64,000 nt of DNA, taken from the NCBI GenBank assembly GCA_963855995.1, contig OY979717.1:37157497-37221496 (forward strand), given 5' to 3'. The position numbers and the translations under genes were made by a program. Shown in pieces: positions 13,901 to 28,900 of the stretch. Within the stretch, counting starts at the first letter, position 1, and the number at the start of each line of letters is the position of its first letter. The notes beneath the pieces were generated by a model. That model saw only the letters and a list, made by a program, of their open reading frames with translations. It was not told the DNA's origin and made no database searches. This stretch comes from Muricea muricata (Eukaryota > Cnidaria > Anthozoa > Malacalcyonacea > Plexauridae).

Positions 13901-16900
13901 AAAAATTTGTAAATATTTTATATTATAATACTTTTTTAATACCCCTTGTAAAACAGAAAATAAGTGTGTGAAACTTATTGCCGAAGGTTTATCGTTTTGA
14001 AATATTTTGAATAATAATGCTTGAGACGCGCATGAAAATTTTGCGAGAGAAATGTTAAGTTTCATTTGGGCTGTACTGTATTCACACCGGACACGCTCAT
14101 AAATATGCCACATCACGAATGGAATTAAACGAAAAAGATTTTAATGCTTGTTTAAAATTGTCTTTTTTTAATGTAAACACAGGTTACACAAAATCAATGT
14201 CCTGAGACACGCTTCGAAACATCCATTAAAGAGGTTCAGATTTGGCTTTTAATGGCTCTACCACTACCTTAATCTATCTCCCAGCCAATCAGATGTGCCG
14301 CACCTACCCGATTAACCAATCAAATTGTTTAAAAATCGGTAAAATGTAGCGGTGATGGTAGAGCAAGTCAATTGAATCTGAATCTATCTACTGTTCGAAA
14401 ACGAACAATTTCTCAAGGCTGATGCGAAGGTGTTAACTAATCATGAAAGCAATGATGTAGGCTATTTTGGGCGAAGAACTCCCACAATGTACATTTTATT
14501 TATTTCCTTGTTTCAGACATACATCGGATCAATCCTCGCGGCTGTTAACCCGTATCGCGAGATCAAGGGGTTTTACAGAACTGAAATTATGACCGAATAT
14601 AGTAAATGCCATTTGGGAGAGAAGCCGCCTCATATCTTTGCTATCGCTAACGAATGTTATTATTCTATGGTTAAAAAAGGACATAGCCAATGTGTTCTTA
14701 TCAGGTAAGTATTTTCCATACACAATTTATGGACTGTGCATGTGTTTATTTCAAAGAAGAATGCTTTACCATGCAGCTGTTTAGTTTGACTTGCCACAAG
14801 TCTTTTGCTTATATTACGCAGCAAAAAAAGGCGTGCTTGAGAAATCGGTGAGCGGCGACTTGTGCCAATTGCGAGCGCGCCGAATTTTGATCCAATTATT
14901 GTATTAATTGGTCATTTTGATGTAATTTTCTAAATTCTTAAAGCCATTTCGTTAAAAAATCGTCCCGATTTTGCTGCGTATACAGTAAGTCAATGTACAA
15001 TCCAATTTCGCTCAAAAACCCCATAGATTTTGCCGTGCTTTCTCTCAGTGAAAAAACTTTCAAATCTTGTGAAACAAAAGACGTCGTCCCTGTCTTTTTG
15101 CTAGTCAAATGGATACATTTAAATGTTACAAAATTACTATCTCGAAAAGGCCTTGGTCGCGTATGAAGCTGGGGCACATTAGATTAATTTAGCTGTTAAG
15201 TATTTGTATTGTCGTAAACGAGATCCCTCAACTTAACGGCATATATAATGTTTTCTTTTTAGTTCATTAAAAAGTTTAATATCTCTATAGTTTAATTTAA
15301 GATATATGTACAATTGAGAAAAGCGCTTGCTGCTTTAGCAAACATAATTTGTTTTTAAAACCTCTAAAGTTTTACATACGAGCAAAACTTTTAAAAGACT
15401 TAAGCCTTTTAACTTTCTGGATATGAAGATAGCACTGTAGCTACTAGCCTTTTGCGCTTTAAACTGTATCGTCACAGGCACACTCACGCATGTCATTAGT
15501 AATCAAACGAGCTTTTAATTTCTTTGATTTTGTGTTACAGTGGAGAATCCGGCGCTGGGAAGACCGAGTCGACAAAATTCATGTTAAACTATCTATCCCA
15601 TTTAAGTTCATCTGTACAGGGTGGTGCGGAGGCAGATAATGTTTTGAATGTAGAGGATGCAATTCTCAAGAGCAGGTATTTCTCACAGATTTCATCACAA
15701 GGAAACTGTAGACGGCACGAATTAACATCTCCGTATACAGTCTACGAGATCAACAGTCTACGAGCTGTTAATAATATGCCATGTTTTCCACACATTCAAG
15801 TTCTCTTCCAATACAACCATTAGGCAACCTCTCTAAAAACGATTTCGTATGAAGCTTCATTGCATTTATTTGCCATGTTCATTTTCAGTCCCATTTTGGA
15901 AGCCTTCGGGAATGCGAAGACAGTTTACAATAACAATTCGAGTCGATTTGGGAAATTTGTGCAACTATTTTTCAATGAGAGAGGGAGAATTGTTGGTGGC
16001 CAAATATCTGACTGTATCCTTTTTATTACCATTTTTGCACTGTAGCTTTATGAACTAGTGTATGCGTGCAGTTAGAGGAAAAATTACTATGACATTTTGT
16101 AGTGCAAAGTTGACATTGCACTGTTGTAGTGGGGCAAAATGCAAAACCATAATGTAGAAAACGTCGGTCCGTAACGTGTGAGTGAATATTAGTCTTTTCT
16201 GATTTGTTGAAATTAAAGTGACTCTATTATTATGAATGATTGTCTGTCGATATATATACTGTGCATATATTAAGCGAATTGCGTAGAAGTTCTCTTTATT
16301 CTTTTGTTCAAGGCTAAACTTGTTCTGGGTGGTATATGTACTGTAGTTTTGCGAGAAAATGTACATTTCCTTGACGCATTACCTCTCTTTACTGAACATA
16401 CAGTTCTTCTCGAAAAGGTATGTTTGACTATTATGGTCGAGCACGCAAGCGTATTGAAAGATAACAGACAGAAGTGCAGATAGGAATTGTAGCAAAAAGC
16501 TATTCAGTTGATTATCTTAATGTTGTCATTTTTCTTTATGTAGAATCGTTTAGCGAGACAAAATCCAGATGAGAGAAATTATCACATATTCTACGGGCTG
16601 CTTGCCGGAGTAACGGAAAATGAAAAAAGTATGTCACGGTGAAGCGGTTTACTACGGGTTTTATCCGTATATCAAATCCTGTTCACCCTCGTAACAGTCG
16701 ATAAACTACAGGGAAGTATTACGGTATGTATATTCAACAATCTATGAAACTGTTTTTCAGACGAGCTTCGTTTATTACAACCTGAAAAGTATCATTACCT
16801 CAACCAAAGTGGATGCATTAGTGATCCTTCTATTGACGACAAGAATGACTTCTTCCGGGTCCTGGTAAGTACAATACATGTATTGTCTTTCAACTATACG

Positions 16901-19900
16901 TAGGAACAAGCACTGACTCTTAAAGCCAATTTTATTAAGCTGTAAGCTATTAATAAAATGAAGTTAATGAGGAAACGTTCTGATCAGATTACGGTTTATA
17001 ATGTCTTGGTTTTGGCAAAACCAGACATGCATCCTGCATGCGGCACAATTAGGTTGTCATCATGTCAGATATACGCCAGACTCGTTCCAAGGTGCATGAT
17101 TTAGAGCATGCAAATGAGTGATGCACGTGAATAACAAATAATTCTCCTCTAGCCAATGAAAACTGTGACTTTGTCAAGCGCGAAACAATAACCAATCGCA
17201 AGCGAAGCTTAACTGAATACAAAGCGAAACGCGCACTGAATTTCATTATATTGCATTTGGGCTCGCTCAAGCCGGTACGCGGCTAAAAGTTTCAACAAAA
17301 ATCGTTTTTCGTAAAAACGCCAAACGGATTTCTAACCGCAATAATCGATCTCGATCAACGGCGGCAATAGTGATACGGAGAGTTTACGACGCCAATGTAC
17401 TGAGAGAGGACTACCTAACCATGGACCAAAGAATGCTTTAGTCTCTCGGCTACAACAGCGCGCAACCAGTTCGTCTTCGATGCCAACGGTAGATGCCGCA
17501 GGGAACGAAAATTTGCCCTCTACGTCGACATTTGCTTAACGTGACAACCCACAATCTTCGTTATTTACCGAGGACCACTTGGCGCATATAAGATATGATC
17601 AATTGTTTCTCGTAGCGTGGAAGAATCGGTAGCCGTTATAGCAACCAGTGCGGCCCGTGCCGCTGTCGAAGCCATGTCTACGAATCACGATGTCTCAACA
17701 AGGTTGTTACAACAGCCGTTCTAGACGAGATCGCGGTCAACACGTACGGCAGATTCTTGTCCAAACCCAACGTCGAGCGTCGCGTCTCAGTCCTGTAGAA
17801 GAGCTTGTATAGTGTCTCCAGCATCGTTTCAAGCATACGTGTATACTAGCTGTTGACGCAGTTTCTTCCCTGCGCTCTGGCGAGTACGGTACAGCAGATA
17901 TTGCAACAACACCAACGTCTGAAGGGGATTGTGGCACCTAGTTCAGTGTCGCATCTGATATTACATTTATCATGATGTGCGCTAGCTGTATATGGTATCG
18001 TAAGTATTCAGGGCATTCCAAAATTTTTGTTGCATATTTTGTTTAAAATCTAATCAAAATGCACACAATTTGTCATTTGTGGTAGAACACGAGCATAAAT
18101 AAGGCTTGCCAAGAGAGATTATTGTGTAATCTTACCTGATCTAATCAGCTGAATATATTTTAATGCGTTTTAGACATGCGATACAAATATGATTGCTTTC
18201 CTAGATGAGATATCTTGAGAAATATTGAGCACAAGATCTGTATTTGACACATATCAAGAAATTCTATCCCATTATTAAGACCAGTGGAAAAAAAAAAATT
18301 TTTTCTGCTTTCACAAAGGAAAATCTATTTCTTCAAACTATACTTAAATTTCAATGTTTACTTCCAAAATTAATATTAATTCTAGCGGCATTCGGCATCT
18401 TATTGGTATGGTAATGGTAATGGTTTTAATAACATATGACAATAGCTATATACAGCTAAACTATCACATGTTTACAAGTAATATTAGAACAATAATTACC
18501 GTTCCGAACTTATATATATATATATTTACATTTTCAATTTTAAATTAGAGTTAAATTTTGACACAGTTTATTTATTTCAAATTTGTTTCTGCTAAAGTTG
18601 CATAACCAAACACTATACTGACTCGTGAGGCATATAGCGGCTTGCACAGTGAGTTAAGCATCGCTAGCTGTAAGTCTGCGCGCGCCGCTCGGAATTGCAA
18701 AGTACAAGCTTCAGTTTATCGATTAAGGCGCAGTCGATTTGTAAAACTAACGATAAAAGTTTCCAAAAATATCGAAAATGAAGACCACAGCAAAACAATG
18801 TTTTGAATATGCCAAGTTAATTTTATTCTTGCCATAAAACACAAGCATGCTGAACTGATTAAATAGTGATGAACAAATATTTCAAAAAGGCTAGAATGGT
18901 CAGCTCTGTTTTCCGTATTACCAGTGGTTTCATCATTAAGTTGTAATATAGGAGCTTTATGGGGAAGCTGCTGGATTTGTCTGGCCCCATCCAGGTTTCC
19001 TGTATCCAGGTTTTTCCCGGCCACCCTGATGATCCAGCTGTAATAAAACCAGTGGTAATGCCTAAACAGCAAGTCTTACCATTTCCTAGCAAAAGCTGTC
19101 TTCTATATGACTACAGCTGTTGTGGGAGTTGGTTGTTCGTCTATGGGGAATACACATTCTGTGTATTTGTGGGGATGAAACGCTCCTGATTGTCACGTTC
19201 AAGCCCATAGACTCACGCTTATTTATTGTAATGATAGATCAGTTGAATCTGAAGAACTGTCCAACTGTGTATAAAGTTGGTCTGATAGGTATTGAGAGTA
19301 TAGCTATCTCCTTGGTATGCGCGTGTGCGCATATTTAACGTTCTGTCGCGTGTGCGCTTAACGGAAGGAACTGTGTGTACAGTTGCATAGCTATCTCCTT
19401 TGATATATAACAATCTAATGAACAATCTAGTATAATGTAACATGAGTCTTTGGGATGACGTTTTTGACCATATTTTGTAACCAAGACCAAGAGTGTTTCA
19501 CCCCGAAACCCCTTCTCCCACAAAAGCTTGCGTGTGTGTATTTCTTATGTTATCGCGCATCATTGCGAGCCTTGACCACAGAACAGCTTTAATCATTAAA
19601 GCCAATTTTATTAAGCTGTAAGCTATTAATAAAATGAAGTTAATGAGGAAACGTTCTGATCAGATTACGGTTTATAATGTCTTGGTTTTGGCAAAACCAG
19701 ACATGCATCCTGCATGCGGCACAATTAGGTTGTCATCATGTCAGATATACGCCAGACTCGTTCCAAGGTGCATGATTTAGAGCATGCAAATGAGTGATGC
19801 ACGTGAATAACAAATAATTCTCCTCTAGCCAATGAAAACTGTGACTTTGTCAAGCGCGAAACAATAACCAATCGCAAGCGAAGCTTAACTGAATACAAAG

Positions 19901-22900
19901 CGAAACGCGCACTGAATTTCATTATATTGCATTTGGGCTCGCTCAAGCCGGTACGCGGCTAAAAGTTTCAACAAAAATCGTTTTTCCCGCCCACCCAACC
20001 CATGCACATATCCTAAATGAGTTTCACAAACCATGGTGTATATGTGGCTTGAAAGACGACAACTACGCTCAATAGATGTTCAAGCACCGAAGGGTAACGT
20101 ACGAACTATCAACACTGGCTCATAACCTTAGCACAAATCACTACAGGACTTCATGGTTTATAGACGACCTTGGCTTCATCTACAGGGTCGGAATGGACGT
20201 ACGCGATTAACGCGTCACTAGCTATAACTTGAATGTATACATATGTTACAATGTAATATTTAAAGAATTATACAAGTTTGGGTTCGGGGATGAAACGCTC
20301 CTGATTGTCACGTTCAAGCCCATAGACTCACGCTTATTTATTGTAATGATAGATCAGTTGAATCTGAAGAACTGTCCAACTGTGTATAAAGTTGGTCTGA
20401 TAGGTATTGAGAGTATAGCTATCTCCTTGGTATGCGCGTGTGCGCATATTTAACGTTCTGTCGCGTGTGCGCTTAACGGAAGGAACTGTGTGTACAGTTG
20501 CATAGCTATCTCCTTTGATATATAACAATCTAATGAACAATCTAGTATAATGTAACATGAGTCTTTGGGATGACGTTTTTGACCATATTTTGTAACCAAG
20601 ACCAAGAGTGTTTCACCCCGAAACCCCTTCTCCCACAAAAGCTTGCGTGTGTGTATTTCTTATGTTATCGCGCATCATTGCGAGCCTTGACCACAGAACA
20701 GCTTTAATCATTAATTCTGACTACAACTAATTTTCATTTACTGAGTATCTCAAAAAAGTACTCTGGTACTTTTTTAATAATTTTAAACGAGGGTAATTTA
20801 TGGATAATATGGGTAGAAATTGGCCAGAAGCTCATTAATATGCAAATTTGTGGCTAACTACGGCGAAAGGAGATTGGGGAAATGAGAATCGAGCCGAAAC
20901 CTATAGTCGCCGGGCACAGTGCCCCAGCGACTAATAACCCACAAACTAGTACTAGTGAAGCTATTGCATCACTTGCATTACTTAGAGGGGGGTCGAACTT
21001 AAATTTTGATATATTACAATTATTTTTTACTTAAACTTTTAAAATTCACGGAGATATTGATGTTCAAAATCGGTGATATGTTTTTGAATGTTTCGAAGGT
21101 AGCGAAAATTGGCTTATCAAATATTAATCGAGCTGTGCTCTGGCTAAAGTCATATCAGGCTAACTTATACTTCAATAAATTGTTGCAAATGTTTGCTGGA
21201 AACAAGGGTGTTTTGAATGTCACGTGGACACTGCGATTTAGCATTCCACTACAGTTAACTATTAGAATTGTATAGAATACAATTGTAATGCGGATTAATG
21301 ACATTCAAAAGTGAAAGCAGTGCACCAACTTCTACTGTTACAATGTATTGTATATCGTATGTGTACTGTAGCAGACCTAATATTACAAGCTCTTAAACTA
21401 TTTCTGTGAAATACATTTATTGTATCAAGCTGTGCGCATTATATAAGAAATATCTAATGCTGGAATTTTTTAAACGGTAATGCTATAGCCAGCTTTTTGA
21501 AAATACAAGAAGACATCAAGGATCACAATCAGTATAGCATATCAACTCCCGAGACCTGTCAATATGCGAACTTTTTCTGTGGAGATACTTTTAGCAGCAA
21601 ATTTTTAATATATCACACGACCAGCAACCACAAATTTGAGAAGCGAGCTTTGCAACTTTTGCATGCGTTGTGGCAGTATCCGTCATTTAGATTGAATGAT
21701 CCATGAGCCTTTGTACTAAAAGAGACGCTATTCCAAACGATTTTTGATAACTCGTTTCATAACCAAGTATTTGTCAAGTTTCATTTATTTACTGTAATTA
21801 GTACGTTTTTCGGTTGAGGAAAGTTTGTTTAATTTACATGTTTTAAACACGTACACAAATATGCTATTGATTTGCATCCCTGACGTCTAATAAACTACAA
21901 CTATAATACACGAAAATCTATATTGAATTAGACTTCCTACTATCTACAAGTTATTTCAGTTCAATAGCTTCACTTGTTGGGGCTTGGGAAGTTATTAGGA
22001 ATCAAACTGGAGTACTTTTTTGGACACGTAGTACTTTATCTACTTCTTTATACTTCTACTTCCAATTCTCATTTGTCGTATGAAAGCATTGGCTGTAAGT
22101 TTTTCGAAGATTCCAGGGCTATCAGATTAAGTGTTTTTAGATGAAGAAGTTGCTAAAAAGTGTTATTATTTCCCGTGCATAACAACAATGCCATACAACA
22201 GTACCCCAACAGTATAATTTATTAAATTGTTTGGTGATATTTTCGTCGTTATAGGAAGCGATGAGGGTGATGAGATTTAAAGAAGAAAGTATATCCGATG
22301 TTTTGCATGTTTTAGCTGGTATTCTTAGCTTGGGAAACGCCACTTTTATTGCTGGAAACGGGGCTCAGATTAACGAGAAATTTGGTACGTTTTACAAAAA
22401 GAGATAATAATTAATAATTACTTAAATAATGCATTATCTGCCTACTCACGACAGAATGTACCAGCGACATAGCTGTTAGCTTGCTTGTAATCTTTTAGTA
22501 TTGTTTTACTTTGCCATTCTACACGTTTGCCTCGAACAATTTCTGGTCGTCAGTTGACCTGTGAGGTTATCAACGGCTGAAAATGTAGTAAAGCAGTTAA
22601 GTCTCTACCAGAGAAATAATACTCCATTTGGGCGGGCATTCTAATCCGTAGCGTAGCCAGCCCGACGATTTCGTCCTGCTAATTCAAATTTTTTAGAGTT
22701 CAATGACTGTTGAAACAATCAATTTCTTGAAAAAAATGGATAGTAAGAGTTGATGTACCGAGAACACAAGGGATGTAACCGATCTATTTAATTTTTGAAG
22801 AGGTTTCCTAACAATATTTACATTCGTATTGGGAGCATTTAGCCAAGGTACTGTGTATATATATGTATATACACAATCCTTGAAAGAGAGATCGTGAGAT

Positions 22901-25900
22901 TAATCCTATTTAACAATTTCCTCATACACAACTGTTACATAGTTACATTACATTTTCCTCTCTGCAATGTCTTGATTTTGATGAGGGTGAAAAATCGAGT
23001 ACTCGGAGAAAATCCCTGGAAGCACGTACAGGAGAGATCACTACGTCTTGTACACCACAAGACAAGTATAGATACAGATATCTCAGCAGCTAGATTCTGT
23101 TGCAAGACTTGATGCTCTCGAACCGATTTGATTTTGTAGTTTAGTTGGTAGAGCAAAGGTCGAGCATTCGATTCCCACAGAGTTGAAGCAGTTTTTTCAA
23201 TTTGCACTCAGCTCCCATCACCGTACATAATACATAACTGGCCAATGTTTCTCTTCATCATTTAGTGCTCGAAGACATTGCAGCCTTACTGCAAGTAGAT
23301 ATTTACGATCTGGAAGATGTACTCACGCAAAAGTCAATGGTTTTAAGAGGAGAAGAGATCAAGTCGCCATTATCTGTGGCACAGGTACGAAACTCCAATC
23401 TTATCATTTTCATTGAGGTTTGAAAGCCAAAATATGACACGTTCTGGTTTTATATTGCTCACTACATAACTTTAGCACAGTTACGTAAAGGTATAAAAAA
23501 CTAGTTTCATACATTATTATTAAGAAATCTGGTAAAGATATCTAAAATTAATGCAACTTAGAATCCCGTTCGAGAAAACGATTATTTGTTTGTAATAGAC
23601 AGTGCTAAGCTGGCACGGAAGTAGTTGATCAATAATTACATTTACCTATTTACGATTTTATGGTTTTGGCATAGACTTTGTTAAGAAGTCATGACTTTCA
23701 CCAATTTGATGCAACCAGACAGACCAAACAATAATTTGTTAATTGCTGTGACAAAATACACCCACCCCTGCCCAATGTTATTTACGTTTCGATAATAAGG
23801 ACAGATATTAAGAAAATAGTGGGGTCATAAGGCAATGTATTTCTCTTTTGCTTATCCATAAAAACCTTTGAAGTAATTGTAATATCGGTCGTTAGATTTT
23901 TCTAGCCTGCTGAGTTTCGGAAATATTGTAGGCCAAATGACACTAGCCGCCCGCCATCTTGCTTCATAATAAGGTCTATTTCAATGACGTCACAACAGGG
24001 CTGACTGTATAAAACTTACATGATTCAAGGTTTCCATGGTGTAATCAAATATTTCAAACAATTTGTGGTTTTCACCATGTATTTATTCATTTATTCTGAG
24101 CTTTCCATCCGTAAGCCCGGGTCATTTTCAGTGAAAGTATAATAAATCGTCAACAATACGAATATAGCAGTCAAATTTGCTTGCGTGCGTAATTACGCGC
24201 AACGATTTCCAACTGTTCTTAAACAATTCTTAATGACTTTTGGTAATTATAATTTAAGTTGAACAATTTTAATATTGAGGTAAAGATTAATGAAGAAGGC
24301 ACGTCCAAATGTTTTTAAAGGCTTTCCTTCTTTTGGTATTGTTCGATATTTTGAGACTTGAATCGACCTTCTTGTTTTCAGTGCAAAATATTTGTCCACT
24401 GGAGCCAGAAGAGCAGACTTGTCCCAATTTATAAAACTTACCTTGATAACACATGGCAAATTTACGTAAGATATGTATGCATAAAAATCATACACCATGG
24501 CGATCACTAGTATCTTCATCCTTCAGTATTTCAGCATGTGATCAAAATTCGTATTCGTATTGATAAACCAAAATAAAAATATATTGCCATCTCCCTTAAA
24601 CTTCAATGCGGCTTAACTGTACGAATTAAGATTTGCCGTTACCCAACACAAGAAATAACTTGCACTTTTCGTATTATATGGTGTGAAATCGCTTATATTT
24701 AGCTGTCGCGTACTGCAGTTGCCTTTTCCCTTGTAGGTTTTTATGTACAGATCATGGACAAAACATTAATTTTAACACTGATCGTACAATAATTTCTGTT
24801 TCTCAGGCCGAAGATTCCAGAGACGCATTGTCAATGGCGTTATATGCATGCACCTTCAGATGGATTATACAACGAATAAACGCTCGCATCAAAGGGAACA
24901 GTAATTACGCGTCTGTTGGAATTCTTGATATATTCGGTTTTGAAAATTTTGAGGTGGGTTTCGCGACAACTTTCGACTGCATATCAATCTGGTGCATTGC
25001 TAATTTTACAAAGACTCGTTGGGAAATTCACTACATGTACTTCATAGTTTATGCAGTCTCCATTAATAAACCAGTTTACGACGGTGTCATTTGATTTGTT
25101 TTATAACAAACTTAATTTTGTAAAATTGTTGAAGGAACTTTTCTGAAGTGATAGAACACTGTCTCTGAAGTGATTGTCACTGGCCAGTCACTATAGCTTT
25201 TTGCATTTTGCTGGGGTTTTTTTATACAGTAATAAATTTGAACTGAATTTTTAAATCGTTTAGTTAATTTTTATTTGTAAACACCTGAAAATTTGTACTA
25301 AAACAATTACCCGCCGCGCTCGGTGATTCGAAGCCTGTATTCACTTCGGCTCAGTGGTCTAGTTTAATTGGTTGATTATGGTGAAGTGATATTGAATAGA
25401 AAGTCCCATTTGCTAAGCGTGCATTTGAACACACACTATTGCATTCTCTGGAATGCAATACGTTTTCATAACTACTACAATACTTTTTTTCCTGTTGCAC
25501 TCTTTTGAAAGGCAATAGCCTATTTTGGCAATAATGTATGAAACAAATGATGAATTTTTTTATTCGTAAAACGGTAAGAAATGAAGTGTTCCATCCCACC
25601 GAATGAAACTACACTCTCATTTGTATAAGAAAGATTCTGCGAACAGGCGCTACAGTATACATTTTGATGTATTTTAGACCAATCGATTCGAACAGTTTAA
25701 CATCAACTATGCTAATGAGAAACTGCAACAGTTCTTTAACAAGCATATATTTTCCCTGGAGCAGCATGAATACAACAGGTAAAGCTAAACGTTACCATGC
25801 ATTTTCAATTTTAGTTTATAGGAATCAGTGACCCTAGCAGCCTAATACCTTGAATAACGTTTGCTACAAGAGTCGCTAATGTTATTAAGAACCTATATAA

Positions 25901-28900
25901 TAATAAAATGATTTCAGAATTTACAAGAACTTAATAATTTCTTACTGGCACCAAAAAATGAAGTAAAAGAAATAAAAAATAACTAAAATAAAAATAAAGT
26001 TAGTTTAATTAACATGGTGTTGTTTTACAAGTTGTCCATAAACTAAGAAATATGTTTTATAGTATAATTAGAATACTTGAAAGTTGCTTTGTCAATTCAC
26101 GTAGTCAAAAGTAGTTTGCATAGAATTATATACATTCATAGAAACTCAATTAGTGCTAGCACGCTAGGATATATTTATGATTAACTTACCGTAATTTATC
26201 GCAGAGAGGGTCTAGAATGGGCTGATATTGATTGGGTCGACAACGGCGAATGTCTGGATTTGATTGAAAAGGTAAGCGTGGGCCATTACAGGCTCAGCTC
26301 TAAAGTACCCTTTATTTTTGCTGGAATCGTTGATCTACTCTTCTGCCATAATCCTGCTAGAATAATTCTAAATATTTCTTGAGTGTATGTCATCTAGTAA
26401 TTTCTTTCGTAGAAAGTTGGTGTTTTATCGTTATTTGATGAAGAAAGCCGTTTTCCTAAAGGAACTGATGCATCCCTCTTGGAGAAATTGCATTCCAGTC
26501 ATGGGGTGAGTGCATGACGTTCACTATTTTAAAATAAACAGCATTTCAAACTAACAAGCTATTATTGCTGAATGCTTAAGGTGGTCGTTTCCCTTTAGAA
26601 CTTTTCTTCAATTTGACCTATATCATTTTTAGAAAAATTTTGACAATAGAAAATGAATCATGAAAAAAAAATTTGACGAAGTACTATTAGCCTTATTGGA
26701 AAATATACCTTATTGGATAACCTTATTGGAAAATATACCTTATTGGATAACCTTATTGGAAAATATAAACGTCCGAGAAGCAACTGGCCTTGACGTGGTT
26801 AAAAACAAACTATTGAAATTTGCGGCTCACATAATAGCCCCTTCACTCACTGAGTCCGAGATTTTACTGCGTCCTACGGGGATATTTCCAAGCGAATGGA
26901 AAATCGCCAGGGTAACTTCAATTTTTAAAGAAGGCAAGAATAATGATCTGAATAATTATAGACCGATCTCAGTAATTTCGAGTGTTGCAAAAATGTTTAA
27001 AAAATTGCCTATGTACAGTTATTTTCATATTTTAACGATAACAATCTTTGGCGTCTTGTCGGTCTGGACTCAGATCATTTCACAGTACGCTCGCTGCCCT
27101 AGCCGAGGCAGCGAATAGTGGTCAGTTAATATTGATAACGGGCTATTAAATGCAGTTGTATTTCTTGACCTCAAAAAAGCTTTCGATACCATTGACCACA
27201 GCATGATTTTACCAAAACTTCAATTCTATGGTATGGAATAAGAGACACTCAAATGGTTTCAGTCGTATCTTGATGATCGAAAACAAGTGTGCTGTGTCAA
27301 TGGATACATGTCGAATTCGCGATCAGTTTCATGTGGGGTTCCTCAAGGTAGCAATCTTGGTCCGTTGCTCTTTCTTATGTACATAAAAGGACCTACCAAA
27401 TTGTCTCAGTATGGCGGAAAGTTGTTGAACCAACAGCAGCGAAAGTTGTTGAACCAACCTGAATTATGTCGGGAATATGATGAAACTATTCGTGACCAAG
27501 AAAAAGCTGGAATTGTCGAGCAGATTCCTGACGCCGATGCACATGCCTCTAAGGATTGCAATGTCCATTCCTGCCGCATCACGCTGTCATTCGGTCAGAT
27601 CATGACACGACTAAATTACGGGTTGTTTACGACGGTTCCGCCAAGACACCCGATCAGAATATTCCATGAATGATTGCTTAGAAACAGGTCCAAACTGTAC
27701 GCCACAGCTGATTGATATCTCTTTGAGGTTCAGATAATACAATGTTGGTTTGACAGGAATCAGGAAAGCCTTTCTGCAGATCGGCATAACCGAATCCGAC
27801 CGAGATACGCTGCGTGTTGAAAGGACTCTTCGTACTTGAACTCAGAAACAGTACAATTCCGTTTCACAAGATTAGTATTTGGATTATGACCATTTCCAGC
27901 TGTTGTAGGGTCAACTGCACGTCACCATCTTGACATTCAGAAAGACGCCAGCCCCGCTCGGATCGAAGTCTTGATGAAATCTTTTTAGGTGGACGATTTT
28001 ATTTCGGGAGCAAACGACGACGAAGAGTCAGAGTACACAGAAAGGCTCGTTCAATCTCCGAAAGTGGAATACTTCCTCCAGTTTGCAACAAAACCTTCCG
28101 CAACCTAGCAAGGAATCGGTTTCGGCGAGGCTATAAAGCTATTACAAGAAACTGCCGCCGAAGTATCCATGCAGGCAAGTGAAACGACAACTGGTATACA
28201 AACGCAGATGCAAGCAAGTCTACAGTACATTCGAATGATATTAACACAGAAGACTTGACCCAAGCTGACGTTCCAAAAACTGATGTTCCGAGCAAGGAAG
28301 TGGTTTCGGCGTCGTCAAACTCTACCAACAGAAAATTTATTGAAGATGATCAGTCGTATTCAGGGTGGGTGACAGGAAATTGCGTAAAAGCCGACGAAAG
28401 TAGTGTTAACGTGTTAGATTCTACTTGGAACAAGTCTACTGACAAACTACAATTCGATTTAAATGATTTACCTGTGCAAATGAAATCGTTAACCGCTACA
28501 AAGAGGTTATTATTAACGGTCAACGGGAATATTCGATCCACTTGAAACAAAACTTTCCATCGTGTAACAAATAGACTTAAAAATCCAAGTACTTTGTACC
28601 GACAATGTCGACTGGAATTGTGAGCTAAATTAAGAGCAACTGCAATTACGGAACACGCTGACATTCGAATTAGAGCATTTGAGCCGTGTGTGCGTTCCTC
28701 GATGTCACTTTCTTAAATATGTTGCGTTTGCTTTTAAGAAATGTACTACTACACTCATAGGCGTTGCCGAAGAACAATACCATAATACGTCCTTAATGCA
28801 CCTAATTTAACTGCTTGCAATGATTTAATGTACTGTTTTCTCGTAGGTTGATAAGTTTTACTTGAAGCCAAAAGTAGCGAATAAGAAATTTGGCATTAGA

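Noticed and set aside
16920-20714. LTR retrotransposon with R2 (or R1) as LTRs
   Set aside because: The repeats do not start TG and end CA, there is no primer-binding site or coding interior, and the three TTAA copies fit transposon ends better.
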